Shown here: positions 1 through 7,878 of the stretch, one piece after another
Numbering within the stretch: position 1 is the first letter of the stretch
Layout: every line of letters begins with the position of its first letter
Assembly: GCA_963817035.1 (NCBI GenBank)
Contig: CAWFMM010000004.1
Location: forward strand, 496,001-560,000
From: AC-49 sp963817035
GTDB lineage: Bacteria > Actinomycetota > Thermoleophilia > Solirubrobacterales > Solirubrobacteraceae
DNA: 64,000 nucleotides
Direction of reading: 5' to 3'
The notes under the pieces: model-generated
The model's input: the letters and a program-made list of their open reading frames with translations, nothing else
Databases searched by the model: none
What the model was told of the DNA's origin: nothing
Translations under genes and position numbers: made by a program

Positions 1-2
1 TG

Positions 3-515
3 TGGGACGAGGACGCCGGGCGCTTCTTCGACGACGTCCGCGGCGCGTCGCGCCCGACGCCCGGCCCGCTGCGCCCGCGGACGTGGGACACGCTGGCGCC
101 GCTCGCGCTGCCCGATCTGCCGGATGAGATCGCGCAACGGCTGATCGACGAGGTCCTCCACGCGCCGGGCTTCGCCGGCGGCGTCCCGCTGCCCGCGGTC
201 GCTATCGACGACGCGACCTACTCGAACAAGGCGACGTGGTGGGGCCTTCACCGTCACTGGCGCGGGCCGTCGTGGGTCAACAGCGCGTGGTTCGTCTGGC
301 GAGGTCTGAAGCGCCTGGGCCGCGACGACGAGGCGGCGGCGCTGTGCGGCCGCCTCGCCGATGTCATCGCTCGCGAGGGGTATCGCGAGTACTACGAGTC
401 GCGCAGCGGCGTGGGCATGGGCGCCCACGAGTTCGGGTGGTCGACGCTCCTCGTCGAGATGCTCGATCCATCAGCCGACGAGCTGACCGCGTCGGTACTG
501 CGCTCCCGCGCTTGA
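3..515 (+). CDS. GH63/MGH1-like glycoside hydrolase, C-terminal part
   Basis: The window opens inside this gene. The frame starting at base 3 reads about 170 residues to a TGA at 513-515. The fragment carries HRHWRGPSWVNSAWFVWRGL, close to the YWRGPxWxxxNW signature of the (alpha/alpha)6 glucosidase/trehalase/mannosylglycerate-hydrolase clan, and ends with GVGMGAHEFGWST, which resembles the late GxxxFxWS element of the same clan. It is probably a cytosolic hydrolase of an alpha-glucosidic or mannosidic oligosaccharide or compatible solute; the substrate cannot be told from this end. The N-terminus and the catalytic acid lie outside the window. Confidence 0.7.
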   Translation, partial: WDEDAGRFFDDVRGASRPTPGPLRPRTWDTLAPLALPDLPDEIAQRLIDEVLHAPGFAGGVPLPAVAIDDATYSNKATWWGLHRHWRGPSWVNSAWFVWRGLKRLGRDDEAAALCGRLADVIAREGYREYYESRSGVGMGAHEFGWSTLLVEMLDPSADELTASVLRSRA

Positions 516-566
516 CGCCACTAGAGTGCGAAGTGAGACGCATCACTTTCCACCGTGAGGACATCC

Positions 567-1460
567 ATGGCGCTCGATGACCCCGTCGTCATCACCTGTT
601 CGATCTCCGGCGCGATCGCCGCCCGCGATCAGTGTCCCGCGATCCCCTACACGCCGGCCGAGTACGGCGCCGAGGCCCGGCGCGCGGTCGACGAGGGCGC
701 GGTGATGATCCACATCCACGCGCGCACCCCTGGCGGTACGCCGTCCTATGAGATCGAGGACTTCGCCGCGATCACCGAGGCGATCAAGGACGAGGTCGGT
801 GACGCCGCGATCATCAACTACTCGACCGGGACGATCGGCGTCCCGCTGGAGAAGCGGATCGCCTACCTGCGCGAGCTCCGCCCCGAGGTCGCCGCGCTGA
901 ACATGGGCTCGATGAACTACGCGAAGTACTCCGCACGGCGCAAGGAGCTCGTCTTCGACACCGTCTTCCTCAACCCGTTCGCCGAGATCATCGAGCTGCT
1001 GCAGGCGATGAACGAGATCGGCATCAAGCCCGAGCACGAGTGCTTCGACCTCGGCCACGTCGGCTCGCTGGCGCCGCTGATCGACATGGGCATCCTCGCC
1101 ACGCCCGTCCATGTCTCGTGCGTGTTGGGCGTCCTGGGCGGGGCGCCGCCGACGCCCGGCAACCTGCGGGCGATGACCGAGAACATGCCTGAGGGCGGGC
1201 ATTGGGGCGTGATCGGCGTGTCGCGTCACCAGTGGACGCTGGTCGGCGCCGCGCTCGCGCTCGGCGGCTCTGTGCGCGTCGGCCTCGAGGACAACTTCTA
1301 TCTGCCCAGCGGCGAGATGGCATCGTCCAACGGCGACCTGATCGCCGTCGCGCGGCGGATGACGCAGGACACCGGCCGCCGGCCCGCGACGGTCGACGAG
1401 GCGCGCGAGGCGCTCGGCGTGGCCGAGCCGATGACCCGCCGCGACCTGCTGACGCCATGA
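567..1460 (+). CDS. BKACE family protein (3-keto-5-aminohexanoate cleavage enzyme-like)
   Basis: A 297-residue protein of the DUF849/BKACE family. These Zn-dependent TIM-barrel enzymes condense a beta-keto acid with acetyl-CoA to give acetoacetate and a new CoA ester. Family marks are VITCSISGAIAARDQCPAIP at the N-terminus, the metal-binding HIHARTPGG around residue 50, and the INYSTGTIG and MGSMNY strands. The ATG at 567 is chosen over an in-frame GTG at 555 because GTGAGG at 555-560 is a well-spaced ribosome binding site. The stop overlaps the start of the CoA-transferase gene (ATGA at 1457-1460), so the two are translationally coupled and probably act on the same acyl-CoA. The beta-keto acid used is unknown. 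Confidence 0.88.
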   Translation: MALDDPVVITCSISGAIAARDQCPAIPYTPAEYGAEARRAVDEGAVMIHIHARTPGGTPSYEIEDFAAITEAIKDEVGDAAIINYSTGTIGVPLEKRIAYLRELRPEVAALNMGSMNYAKYSARRKELVFDTVFLNPFAEIIELLQAMNEIGIKPEHECFDLGHVGSLAPLIDMGILATPVHVSCVLGVLGGAPPTPGNLRAMTENMPEGGHWGVIGVSRHQWTLVGAALALGGSVRVGLEDNFYLPSGEMASSNGDLIAVARRMTQDTGRRPATVDEAREALGVAEPMTRRDLLTP

Positions 1461-2650
1461 CGCTCCCTCTCGATGGCATCCGCGTCCTCGACCTCTCGCG
1501 GCTGCTGCCCGGCGGCTTCTGCTCGATGATGCTCGCCGACTACGGCGCCGAGGTCATCAAGGTCGAGGACACCGGCCCCGGCGACTACGTGCGCTGGAAC
1601 GAGCCGAAGGTCGCCGGTGTTCCCGACAGCGCCGCGTCGACATCGTTCCTGGCCCTGAACCGCAACAAGACGTCGATCCAGATCAACCTCAAGGCGCCCG
1701 AGGGCCCCGAGGTCCTGTTCGCTCTGGTCCGCGACGCCGACGTGCTGCTCGACTCCAATCGCCCCGGCGTGATGGACCGCCTCGGCGTCGGCTACGACAG
1801 GCTGACCGAGCACAACCCGGGGCTGATCCAGTGCTCGATCACCGGCTACGGCCAGGACGGCCCGCTGCGCGATCGCGCCGGGCACGACATGAACTACCTC
1901 GGGCTGATCGGCCTGCTCGACCTGTCGGGCGACGTGGACGGCGCGCCGACCCAGGCCGGCGGCCAGATCGCGGACCTCGGCGGCGGCGCGCTGATGGCGT
2001 GCTTCGGGATCCTCGCCGCGCTGCGCGAGCGCGACCGCAGCGGCAAGGGCCAGTTCGTCGACGTCTCGATGACCGACGGCGCGCTGTCGTGGCTCGGCAT
2101 GGTCGCGGCCGGGCGCCTGGGCGGCGGGCCCTCTCCGCGCCGCGGGCACGAGATGCTCAGCGGATCGCTGATCTGCTACCGGCCCTACCCGTGCGCCGAC
2201 GGCTGGGTCTCGCTCGGCGCCCTGGAGCCGAAGTTCTGGGCGGCGTGGTGTCGTGGCGTCGACCGCGAGGACCTGATCGAGCGCCAGTTCGAGGCGCCCG
2301 GATCGGACGCGCACGCAGAGGTCGTGGCGATCTTCGCGACGCGGACCCGCGCCGAGTGGGCGGCGTTCGGGACCGAGGTCGACTGCTGCCTGGAGCCGGT
2401 GCTCGACGTCGACGAGATGCTGGCGAGCGAGCACGTCAAAGCGCGCAAGATGGTCGTCGAGATCGACCAGCCCGGCGCCACGGAGCCGGTGCGGCTGCTC
2501 GGCGCGCCGGTCAAGCTCAGCCGCACGCCGGCTGACGAGACGCGCCTGCCCGGCCCCGAGCTCGGCCAGCACACCGACGAGGTTCTGCGGGCGGCAGGCT
2601 TCGATGACGAGCGGATCTCCGCGCTGCGCGAGGCGGGGGCGATCAAGTGA
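1457..2650 (+). CDS. CaiB/BaiF family III CoA-transferase, alpha-methylacyl-CoA racemase-like
   Basis: A 397-residue class III CoA-transferase. The N-terminus (LDGIRVLDLSRLLPG, ADYGAEVIKVED) is the usual CoA-binding start, and RAGHDMNYLGLIG matches the GHDxNY catalytic region of alpha-methylacyl-CoA racemases, with the Asp as the likely catalytic residue. It either moves CoA between acids or epimerises a 2-methylacyl-CoA; the motif favours the racemase-like branch, but this is inference. A much longer in-frame extension upstream (to 1202) is a shadow of the BKACE gene. The ATG at 1457 overlaps the BKACE stop, and its own stop overlaps the GTG of the MerR gene, making a tight three-gene operon. 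Confidence 0.88.
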   Translation: MTLPLDGIRVLDLSRLLPGGFCSMMLADYGAEVIKVEDTGPGDYVRWNEPKVAGVPDSAASTSFLALNRNKTSIQINLKAPEGPEVLFALVRDADVLLDSNRPGVMDRLGVGYDRLTEHNPGLIQCSITGYGQDGPLRDRAGHDMNYLGLIGLLDLSGDVDGAPTQAGGQIADLGGGALMACFGILAALRERDRSGKGQFVDVSMTDGALSWLGMVAAGRLGGGPSPRRGHEMLSGSLICYRPYPCADGWVSLGALEPKFWAAWCRGVDREDLIERQFEAPGSDAHAEVVAIFATRTRAEWAAFGTEVDCCLEPVLDVDEMLASEHVKARKMVVEIDQPGATEPVRLLGAPVKLSRTPADETRLPGPELGQHTDEVLRAAGFDDERISALREAGAIK

Positions 2651-3363
2651 GCACGGCGGCGGCCGACGGGCTGCTGCGGATGAGCGAGCTGTCGGCCCGG
2701 TCGGGCATCAGCTCGGGCACGATCAAGCACTACCTGCGCGAGGGTGTGCTCGGTCCCCAGGACGGGATCGTGCGCACGTCGCGCAACATGGCCTATTACC
2801 CGCCGGACTTCGTCGAGCGCCTGGCGTTGGTCAAGCGCCTGCAGGAGGACCGCTTCATGCCCCTGCGGGTCATTCGCGAGGTGATGGAGCAGGGGCCGGA
2901 GAGGGCGAGGAAGCTGATCGCGCTCGAGGACCGGATCCTCGAGCGCGCCGCCGCGGCGACCGAGGGCACGAGCCGCGTCTCGGCAGCCGAGGTCGCGCGG
3001 CGCTACGAGGTCCCGCGCAAGGTGCTTGATCGCCTCAAGGAGATCGGCGTCCTGACTCCGACCTCGCGCGGCTACGACGCCGACGACGTGCTGATCATCG
3101 AGGCGATCTCGCGCTTCCGCGCCGGCGGCTACGACGAGGCGCTCGGCTTCACGGTCTACGACACGCTGCGCTACCAGGAGGTGCTCGGCGAGCTCGTGCG
3201 GGGCGAGGTCCGCACGCTGCTCGACCGCTTGGCGGTCGGCGATGTCGAGGTCGATCGCGCGGCCGAGATCATCGCCTCGGGCGCCGAGCCGATGCGCGAG
3301 CTGATCGGCGCCGTGCACTCGAAGCTGCTGCTCGGCGAGCTGCGCCGCGTGCGCAGCGCCTAG
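2647..3363 (+). CDS. MerR family transcriptional regulator
   Basis: A 238-residue regulator starting with GTG inside the stop of the preceding gene (GTGA overlap). Residues about 10-80 form a MerR winged helix-turn-helix (LLRMSELSARSGISSGTIKHYLREGVL, then two wings with PDFVERLALVKRLQ). A second helical region follows, with a HTH-like VSAAEVARRYEVPRKVLDRL around residue 115. No Cys pair of a metal sensor is present, so a small organic or CoA-linked effector is more likely. Its position as third gene of the BKACE/CoA-transferase operon suggests it controls that catabolic cassette. Confidence 0.85.
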   Translation: MSTAAADGLLRMSELSARSGISSGTIKHYLREGVLGPQDGIVRTSRNMAYYPPDFVERLALVKRLQEDRFMPLRVIREVMEQGPERARKLIALEDRILERAAAATEGTSRVSAAEVARRYEVPRKVLDRLKEIGVLTPTSRGYDADDVLIIEAISRFRAGGYDEALGFTVYDTLRYQEVLGELVRGEVRTLLDRLAVGDVEVDRAAEIIASGAEPMRELIGAVHSKLLLGELRRVRSA

Positions 3364-3376
3364 CGCCGCTCGGCCG

Positions 3377-4243
3377 CTACCAGCGGGCCGAGTGGCGTTC
3401 CATCACGCCGAGGCCCTCGGCCAGGTGCAGGCCGCCGGGCAGCTCACCGGTCAGCGTGCCGAACGGCTGGCGGTACGTGCTCGAGAGGATCAAGCGGTTC
3501 TCGGTGCGCTCGCGCACCGCCTCCTGGGTGAAGCGGAGGACCTCGCCGTCGGTGAACGTCACCGCATCCAGCGAGTCGGAGAACGTGACCGGCCCGACCT
3601 CGTGGGCGACGCCGTCGACCCAGACCGTGCGTTCGCTGCACAGCGGGTCGTCGTGGATGCCGGTGACCAGGTTCCACTGCAGCAACGTGCCGTCGTCGGA
3701 CCGCCCGGCGCCGGTCGCCCACGCCCAGTCCGTCTCGCGGGCGTGGTAGCCGGCGCTGTCGTCGGTCAGCGCCGGCGCGGTCACCGCGTAGGTCTGTCCG
3801 TTGACCGCGACCGTGCCCTTGGCGCTCGACCACTGCTTGCGCGTCCAGATGTAGCTCTGGCCGTGGGGGCTGATCACCTCGATCGCGTCGCCGCCGGCCT
3901 CGAGCTCGAGACGGATGTCCACGTCGCCGCGGCGCACGGTCAGCGTGCCGTCGCGCAGGTCGACACCTCCGCGCCCGAACGACGTGCGCTCGTGCAGCTC
4001 GCGGCGCTCGCGATCCCACATGGCCCAGAACGACTGCGCCATCCCGCCGAGACGGACGGTCGCCGCGCACAGCATCACGTGCTGGCCGAACACGCCGACG
4101 TAGCGCCACTGCTTGAGCGGGCGGCGGCCGTGCATCAGCGCCATCCGCTCGGGCGGAACCTTCAGCCCGCTGGGGCGCCGACCGGGGTCGCCGCGCCACG
4201 GCAGCGCCGGATACGGCCGGGCGGCTGGGACCGCGGTCGACAT
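3377..4243 (-). CDS. DUF2804-like conserved hypothetical protein
   Basis: A 288-residue soluble protein with no signal peptide, rich in beta strands and Trp (WRYVGVFG, WAMWDRERRELHE, YIWTRKQWSS, TDWAWATGAG). The arrangement, including the central HARETDWAWATGAG and the C-terminal SSTYRQPFGTLTGELPGGL, looks like the DUF2804 family, which in other genomes often accompanies lipid or fatty-acid genes. I cannot assign a reaction. It is divergent from the nitrilase/TetR operon, and the TetR operator at 4269-4282 lies in the shared 67-bp intergenic region, so it may be co-regulated. It converges with the MerR gene, with only 13 bp between the stops. Confidence 0.7.
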   Translation of the reverse strand: MSTAVPAARPYPALPWRGDPGRRPSGLKVPPERMALMHGRRPLKQWRYVGVFGQHVMLCAATVRLGGMAQSFWAMWDRERRELHERTSFGRGGVDLRDGTLTVRRGDVDIRLELEAGGDAIEVISPHGQSYIWTRKQWSSAKGTVAVNGQTYAVTAPALTDDSAGYHARETDWAWATGAGRSDDGTLLQWNLVTGIHDDPLCSERTVWVDGVAHEVGPVTFSDSLDAVTFTDGEVLRFTQEAVRERTENRLILSSTYRQPFGTLTGELPGGLHLAEGLGVMERHSARW

Positions 4244-4249
4244 CGCAGG

Positions 4250-4286
4250 TATCCTGACACGATCTGGGTGACTGACCAGTCAATCG
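4250..4286 (+). promoter_or_regulatory. Promoter -10 and TetR-family operator upstream of the nitrilase/tetR operon
   Basis: A TATCCT hexamer (4250-4255) is a good -10 element. The palindrome TGACTG-AC-CAGTCA occupies 4269-4282, so it sits on the predicted transcription start. The same 14-bp core, followed by the same AATCG, recurs at 44381-44394 upstream of the beta-oxidation operon. The FadR-like TetR encoded at 5135-5746 is the obvious candidate to bind both. Confidence 0.8.
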
Positions 4287-4310
4287 TGGGCTTGGGAGAA
4301 GGGTTGATCC

Positions 4311-5135
4311 ATGCGTGCAGCTGCCATCCAGCTCAACGCGACCGACGACACACAGCGCAACCTCGAGACCGCGCAGCACCTCGTGCGCGCCGCCGCGGCC
4401 GACGGCGCGACCCTCATCCTGCTGCCCGAGAAGTGGACGGTCCTCGGCTCGCCGCAGCAGTTGAGCGACGGCGCCCAGACGCTCGACGGCGAGGCGATCA
4501 CCTGGGCACGCGAGATCGCCCGCGAGTTGTGCATCGACCTCGTCGCCGGCTCGATCGCCGAGCGGATCGCGGGCCAGGAGCGGATGTCCAACACCTCGGT
4601 CCATGTCTCACCCGACGGCGAGATCCACGCGGTCTACCGCAAGGTCCATCTGTTCGACGTCGAGGTCGGCGGCACCCGATACTGCGAGTCCGACACCGAC
4701 CAGGCCGGTGACGAGCTCGTCCTCTCGGCCACCGCCGACGGCACCGAGCTCGGCCTGTCGGTCTGTTACGACCTGCGCTTCCCCGAGCTCTACCGCGAGC
4801 TCGCCGTCGCCGGCGCGCGGATCCTGCTCGTGCCCTCGGCCTTCACGCTGGGCACGACACGCGACCACTGGGAGGTCCTGCTGCGCGCGCGGGCGATCGA
4901 GAACCAGTGCTTCGTCGTCGCCGCCAACCAGATCGGCCGCGACGGCGCGGGGCGCCAGTGCGGCGGGCGCTCGATGATCATCGACCCATGGGGGCTGGTC
5001 CTCGCCCAGGCTCCCGACGAGCAGACCCAGATCAGCGCGCCGCTCGACCTCAGCAGCCTGAAGTCGATCCGCGAGCGGATCCCGTCGCTCGCGAGCCGCC
5101 GCCCCGACGTCTACCATCCCCCCGTACGGACGTGA
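4311..5135 (+). CDS. Carbon-nitrogen hydrolase (nitrilase superfamily, Nit/omega-amidase-like)
   Basis: A 274-residue cytosolic amidohydrolase of the nitrilase superfamily. The catalytic triad is visible as Glu40 (LLPEKWTVLG), Lys111 (VYRKVHLFDV) and Cys152 (GLSVCYDLRFPELYREL). The length and the YDLRFPELYREL motif fit the Nit/omega-amidase branch, which hydrolyses deaminated glutathione or 2-oxoglutaramate-type amides rather than nitriles. The exact substrate is inferred from family only. A GGGAGAAGG ribosome binding site lies about 10 nt before the ATG. It is the first gene of an operon with the TetR regulator (stop and start overlap) and lies directly behind a TetR operator. Confidence 0.87.
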   Translation: MRAAAIQLNATDDTQRNLETAQHLVRAAAADGATLILLPEKWTVLGSPQQLSDGAQTLDGEAITWAREIARELCIDLVAGSIAERIAGQERMSNTSVHVSPDGEIHAVYRKVHLFDVEVGGTRYCESDTDQAGDELVLSATADGTELGLSVCYDLRFPELYRELAVAGARILLVPSAFTLGTTRDHWEVLLRARAIENQCFVVAANQIGRDGAGRQCGGRSMIIDPWGLVLAQAPDEQTQISAPLDLSSLKSIRERIPSLASRRPDVYHPPVRT

Positions 5136-5746
5136 TGGTCGACGCCGCCGACAAGCGTCGCATGATCCTCGACGCCGCGGTGCGTGTCTTCGCCCGCCAG
5201 GGCTTCAACGGCTGCCGCGTCTCGGACATCGCCGACGAGGCGGGCGTCGCCTACGGCCTCGTCTACCACTACTTCCACTCCAAGGACGAGGTGCTCGACA
5301 CGCTGTTCCTCGAGCGCTGGAACGTGCTGCTCGACGAGATCCGCGAGGTCGATGCCCGGCCGCTCTCGGCGCGCGAGAAGCTGTACGAGATCGCGCAGTT
5401 CATCGTCCACTCCTACCGCCACGACCCCGACCTGATGAAGGTCATCATCGTCGAGGTCACGCGCGCGGCGAACTCGTTCGCCCGCACCCATCAGGACAAG
5501 ATCCGCGAGGCGTTCGCGCTGATCGCCGACATCGTCTCGCGCGCGCAGGCGGACGGCACGTTCAAGGATGAGGTCGCGCCCGAGTTCGCCGCGCTGGCGT
5601 TCTACGGGGCGATCGAGCAGGTCCTGACCGGCTGGATCTTCGAGGCCCTGCCCCACGGCGAGGAGGACTTCGCCCGGGCCGCGACGTCGGTCATCCAGAC
5701 GATCTGCGACGGGCTCGAACAGGCGACGTCTGCCACTCCGCGTTGA
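5135..5746 (+). CDS. TetR/AcrR family regulator, FadR-like
   Basis: A 203-residue TetR repressor. The HTH spans roughly residues 25-50 (VSDIADEAGVAYGLVYHYFHSKDEVL) and the ligand domain includes LMKVIIVEVTRAANSF and AFYGAIEQVLTGWIF, resembling the FadR/YsiA-type regulators that sense long-chain acyl-CoA. The ATG at 5135 overlaps the nitrilase stop; a GTG at 5132 is an alternative. The same palindromic operator upstream of its own operon (4269-4282) and of the acyl-CoA dehydrogenase operon (44375-44400) strongly suggests autoregulation plus control of beta-oxidation. The ligand is inferred. Confidence 0.87.
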   Translation: MVDAADKRRMILDAAVRVFARQGFNGCRVSDIADEAGVAYGLVYHYFHSKDEVLDTLFLERWNVLLDEIREVDARPLSAREKLYEIAQFIVHSYRHDPDLMKVIIVEVTRAANSFARTHQDKIREAFALIADIVSRAQADGTFKDEVAPEFAALAFYGAIEQVLTGWIFEALPHGEEDFARAATSVIQTICDGLEQATSATPR

Positions 5747-5763
5747 TGGGTAGAGTCCCGGCC

Positions 5764-5901
5764 ATGCACGAGAGTGACGTCGTCAAACGCCTCATGTGGT
5801 CTGGCCTACTCGCCGGTCTCGGTGCGCTCGCCAGCATCGCCACCGTGCGCGTCGCCGCGATGATCTGGCGCCGCGCGTTCGACGAGGAGCCGCCCGAGTG
5901 A
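5764..5901 (+). CDS. Small membrane protein, 45 aa (DUF4235-like position)
   Basis: A 45-residue protein with a single hydrophobic stretch (LLAGLGALASIATVRVAAMIW), a basic RR after it and an acidic tail (DEEPPE). TAGAGT at 5751-5756 lies 7 nt before the ATG, the leaderless promoter signature seen throughout this window, so this is the first gene of the four-gene operon ending at 6725. Its stop overlaps the GTG of the next gene. Size, topology and company with a holin-like and a DUF3618-like gene recall the DUF4235 proteins found in such clusters; the role is unknown, probably envelope-associated. Confidence 0.7.
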   Translation: MHESDVVKRLMWSGLLAGLGALASIATVRVAAMIWRRAFDEEPPE

Positions 5902-6053
5902 CCACCGACGGTCAGGCACCCCCGCCGCCGTCGCCCCCGCCCGTGGTTTCGCCCGCGCAACCGCAGCAGCACCCCGAGGTCCTCGTGGGCGCCGCTTTTG
6001 CCGGTGGCCTGGTCACGGCGTTGTTGTTGAGGAGGCTCCGTGGCCGACGGTGA
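5898..6053 (+). CDS. Small Pro-rich membrane protein, 51 aa
   Basis: Starts with a GTG overlapping the preceding stop (GTGA) and encodes 51 residues: a Pro/Gln-rich head (APPPPSPPPVVSPAQPQQ), then one hydrophobic segment (VLVGAAFAGGLVTALLL) and a basic RRLRGRR tail. The tail overlaps the GTG of the next gene by 14 bp. Overlap on both sides and the same layout as its neighbours (soluble head, glycine-rich membrane helix, arginine tail) make it a real, translationally coupled gene. No family can be named. Confidence 0.6.
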   Translation: MTTDGQAPPPPSPPPVVSPAQPQQHPEVLVGAAFAGGLVTALLLRRLRGRR

Positions 6054-6498
6054 CCCCAGCGGCCCGGCGGCGATCGCGGACGCGATCACCGAGATCTCCG
6101 ATAAGGCGCAGCTGCTGATCCGCGAGGAGATCGAGCTCGCCAAGGCCGAGGTCACCGAGAAGGTGACGAAGCTTGCCAAGGGCGCCGGTATCGGGATGGC
6201 GGCGGGCGTGTTCGGGATCTTCGGCATCGTGATCCTGCTCGAAGGCTTCGCGTGGCTGGCCTACTGGGTCCTCCCGGTCCCGACCGGCACCTATTTCTAC
6301 GGCTTCTTCTTCGTCGCGCTGGGCCTGTTCGTCTTTGCCGGGCTGGCCGCGTGGATCGCCTCGCGGTTCCTCAAGGGTGGGTCACCGCCCACGCCACAGC
6401 TGGCGATCGACGAGGCGATGGCGATCAAGGAGACGTTCGCGTCACCGCACCCGGAGACGACGATCCCGTCGCCCGCCATCTCGGAGCCCCAGAGCTGA
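6040..6498 (+). CDS. Holin-superfamily-III-like membrane protein (Phage_holin_3_6 type)
   Basis: A 152-residue protein: an amphipathic N-terminal helix (AITEISDKAQLLIREEIELAKAEVTEKVTKLAKG), two membrane segments (about residues 48-75 and 87-110, IGMAAGVFGIFGIVILLEGFAWL and FYGFFFVALGLFVFAGLAAWI) and a C-terminal tail with ETF. This is the typical pattern of the DUF1469/phage-holin family that actinobacterial chromosomes carry next to DUF3618 genes. Despite the family name there is no phage context. The GTG start overlaps the upstream gene, and the stop overlaps the ATG of the DUF3618-like gene. A role in envelope stress is suspected from family context only. Confidence 0.8.
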   Translation: MADGDPSGPAAIADAITEISDKAQLLIREEIELAKAEVTEKVTKLAKGAGIGMAAGVFGIFGIVILLEGFAWLAYWVLPVPTGTYFYGFFFVALGLFVFAGLAAWIASRFLKGGSPPTPQLAIDEAMAIKETFASPHPETTIPSPAISEPQS

Positions 6499-6725
6499 TG
6501 GCCCAGCGCACGTCGGCGGAGATCCGCCAGTCGATCGAGTCCAACCGTGCGGAGCTCGCGGTTTCGCTCCAGCGCCTGCGCGGCGAAGTTGCCGAGATCA
6601 CCGACTGGCGCAAGCAGCTCGGGCGCCATCGGCGCGAGGTCATGGTCGGCGCCGCGGTGGCCGGGTTCGTCGTCGGTGGCGGTATCGCCGCGCTCGGCGG
6701 GCTGATGCGCCGGCGCCGGCGGTAG
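6498..6725 (+). CDS. DUF3618-like small membrane protein
   Basis: A 75-residue protein beginning RTSAEIRQSIESNRAELAVSLQRLRGEVAEITDWRKQL, the charged helix that marks DUF3618, followed by one glycine-rich membrane helix (VGAAVAGFVVGGGIAALGGL) and a RRRRR tail. The ATG overlaps the stop of the holin-like gene. It closes the four-gene operon. The family recurs beside holin-like and DUF4235 genes in actinobacteria; the biochemical role is not known. Confidence 0.75.
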   Translation: MAQRTSAEIRQSIESNRAELAVSLQRLRGEVAEITDWRKQLGRHRREVMVGAAVAGFVVGGGIAALGGLMRRRRR

Positions 6726-6825
6726 CCGGGGTGCCGAGGGTCCGGCGCTCCTGCCGTCGACCGGGCGCGCCCACGCCGGAGCTTGTCCACGTGATGGGAC
6801 GCCACGCCGGCGCGGGGCCGGTCGG

Positions 6826-6912
6826 CTAACGGTCGACGGCGCCGCGGCACAGGCCCAGAGCAAGGAGCATGCCCACGAGCCAGATGATGCAGAGGGGAAT
6901 CAGAAGGATCAT
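6826..6912 (-). CDS. Possible 28-aa hydrophobic micropeptide
   Basis: The minus strand reads MILLIPLCIIWLVGMLLALG, then a short polar tail (LCRGAVDR) and a TAG. The composition is that of a single transmembrane helix, unlike the Arg/Pro/Ala-rich shadows that fill non-coding frames here. No good ribosome binding site or TAnnnT element is placed right before the ATG, so the call rests on composition alone. Confidence 0.25.
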   Translation of the reverse strand: MILLIPLCIIWLVGMLLALGLCRGAVDR

Positions 6913-7006
6913 CTGAGGTTGAGTCAACCCTCCGCGTGTCGCACTGAAAGACGGTGTACGGATGCGTGCGCAGGTCTGTCCGACAGGACTGGAGATTTCT
7001 ATACGT

Positions 7007-7867
7007 TCAGGCCAACAGTCCGGCCGGTGTGGCGCCGACGCCCAGCAGTCCGGGACCGGCATGTACACCGACGACTGCGCCGGCCTCGGAGACGAACTGC
7101 GGCTCGCAGCCGAAGATCTCCCGCCCGCGCTCCACGAGGGCCTGGGCCTGATCGGGCGCCTGGATGTGCTGAACGACCCAGCCGTCGGCGCCGTCGCCAT
7201 GGCGTTCGTGCATGTACTGGACCATCCGCTCGAAGGCACGACCCGACGTTCGCACCCGCTCGACCGGCGTGATCTCGCCCGCCACCGAGAGGATCGGCTT
7301 GATCTTCAACGCCCCGCCGAGCCACGCCTGCGCGGCGCCGATCCGCCCACCGCGGCGCAGGAAGTCCAGGGTGTCGACCGAGAACCAGATCCGTGTGTCC
7401 TCCCGCGCCCGCGTCGCGCGGGCAACCACCGCATCGACGTCGGCGCCGCCGCGCGCCGCGGCGCCGGCGGCGAGGGCGATCAGCGCCAGCCCGCCGCATG
7501 TGCTCAGCGAATCGAAGATCTCAACCCGGCACGCCGGATGCGACGACGCGAGCTCGGCCGCGGCGAGGCGCGCCGCCTCGACCGTCCCCGACAGCAGCCC
7601 CGAGATGTGGACGCTGACGATGTCGTTGCCGGCCGCGGCGAGCGGCTCGTAGACGGCGAGGAAGTCGCCGATCGAGGGCTGTGAGGTTGTCGGCAGGTCC
7701 GCCGCCGAGCCGAGGCGCGCGTAGAAGACGTCGAGGTCGCCGAGCTCGGACTCGCGCGTCTGTCTGTCGCCCTCGTTGACGTACAGGCTGACCACGTGCA
7801 GGCCGTGGTCAGCCAGCAGCTGGGGCGGGGCGTAGTGGGTCGTATCGGTGACGACGGCGACGGGCAT
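7007..7867 (-). CDS. DegV family protein (fatty-acid-binding)
   Basis: A 286-residue DegV-fold protein. Family features in order: VAVVTDTTHYAPPQLL, the SELGDLDVFYARL segment, TTSQPSIGDFLAVYEPL, VHISGLLSGTVEAARLAAAEL, DSLSTCGGLALIAL and FLRRGGRIGAAQAWLGGALKIKPILSVAGEITPVERVRT. DegV/FakB proteins hold a fatty acid and in Firmicutes hand it to the kinase FakA; no FakA is visible here. The ATG at 7867 is preceded 6 nt away by GATACT. The same open frame runs on to 9232 through the neighbouring gene, but that part is arginine-rich shadow. It lies downstream of the M14 peptidase gene on the same strand, 11 bp away. Confidence 0.88.
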   Translation of the reverse strand: MPVAVVTDTTHYAPPQLLADHGLHVVSLYVNEGDRQTRESELGDLDVFYARLGSAADLPTTSQPSIGDFLAVYEPLAAAGNDIVSVHISGLLSGTVEAARLAAAELASSHPACRVEIFDSLSTCGGLALIALAAGAAARGGADVDAVVARATRAREDTRIWFSVDTLDFLRRGGRIGAAQAWLGGALKIKPILSVAGEITPVERVRTSGRAFERMVQYMHERHGDGADGWVVQHIQAPDQAQALVERGREIFGCEPQFVSEAGAVVGVHAGPGLLGVGATPAGLLA

Positions 7868-7878
7868 CGCGGGAGTAT

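Noticed and set aside
6040..6498. Possible prophage, because of a holin-family protein
   Set aside because: No terminase, capsid, tail or integrase gene is near. The family is a normal chromosomal one in actinobacteria, found with DUF3618 genes.
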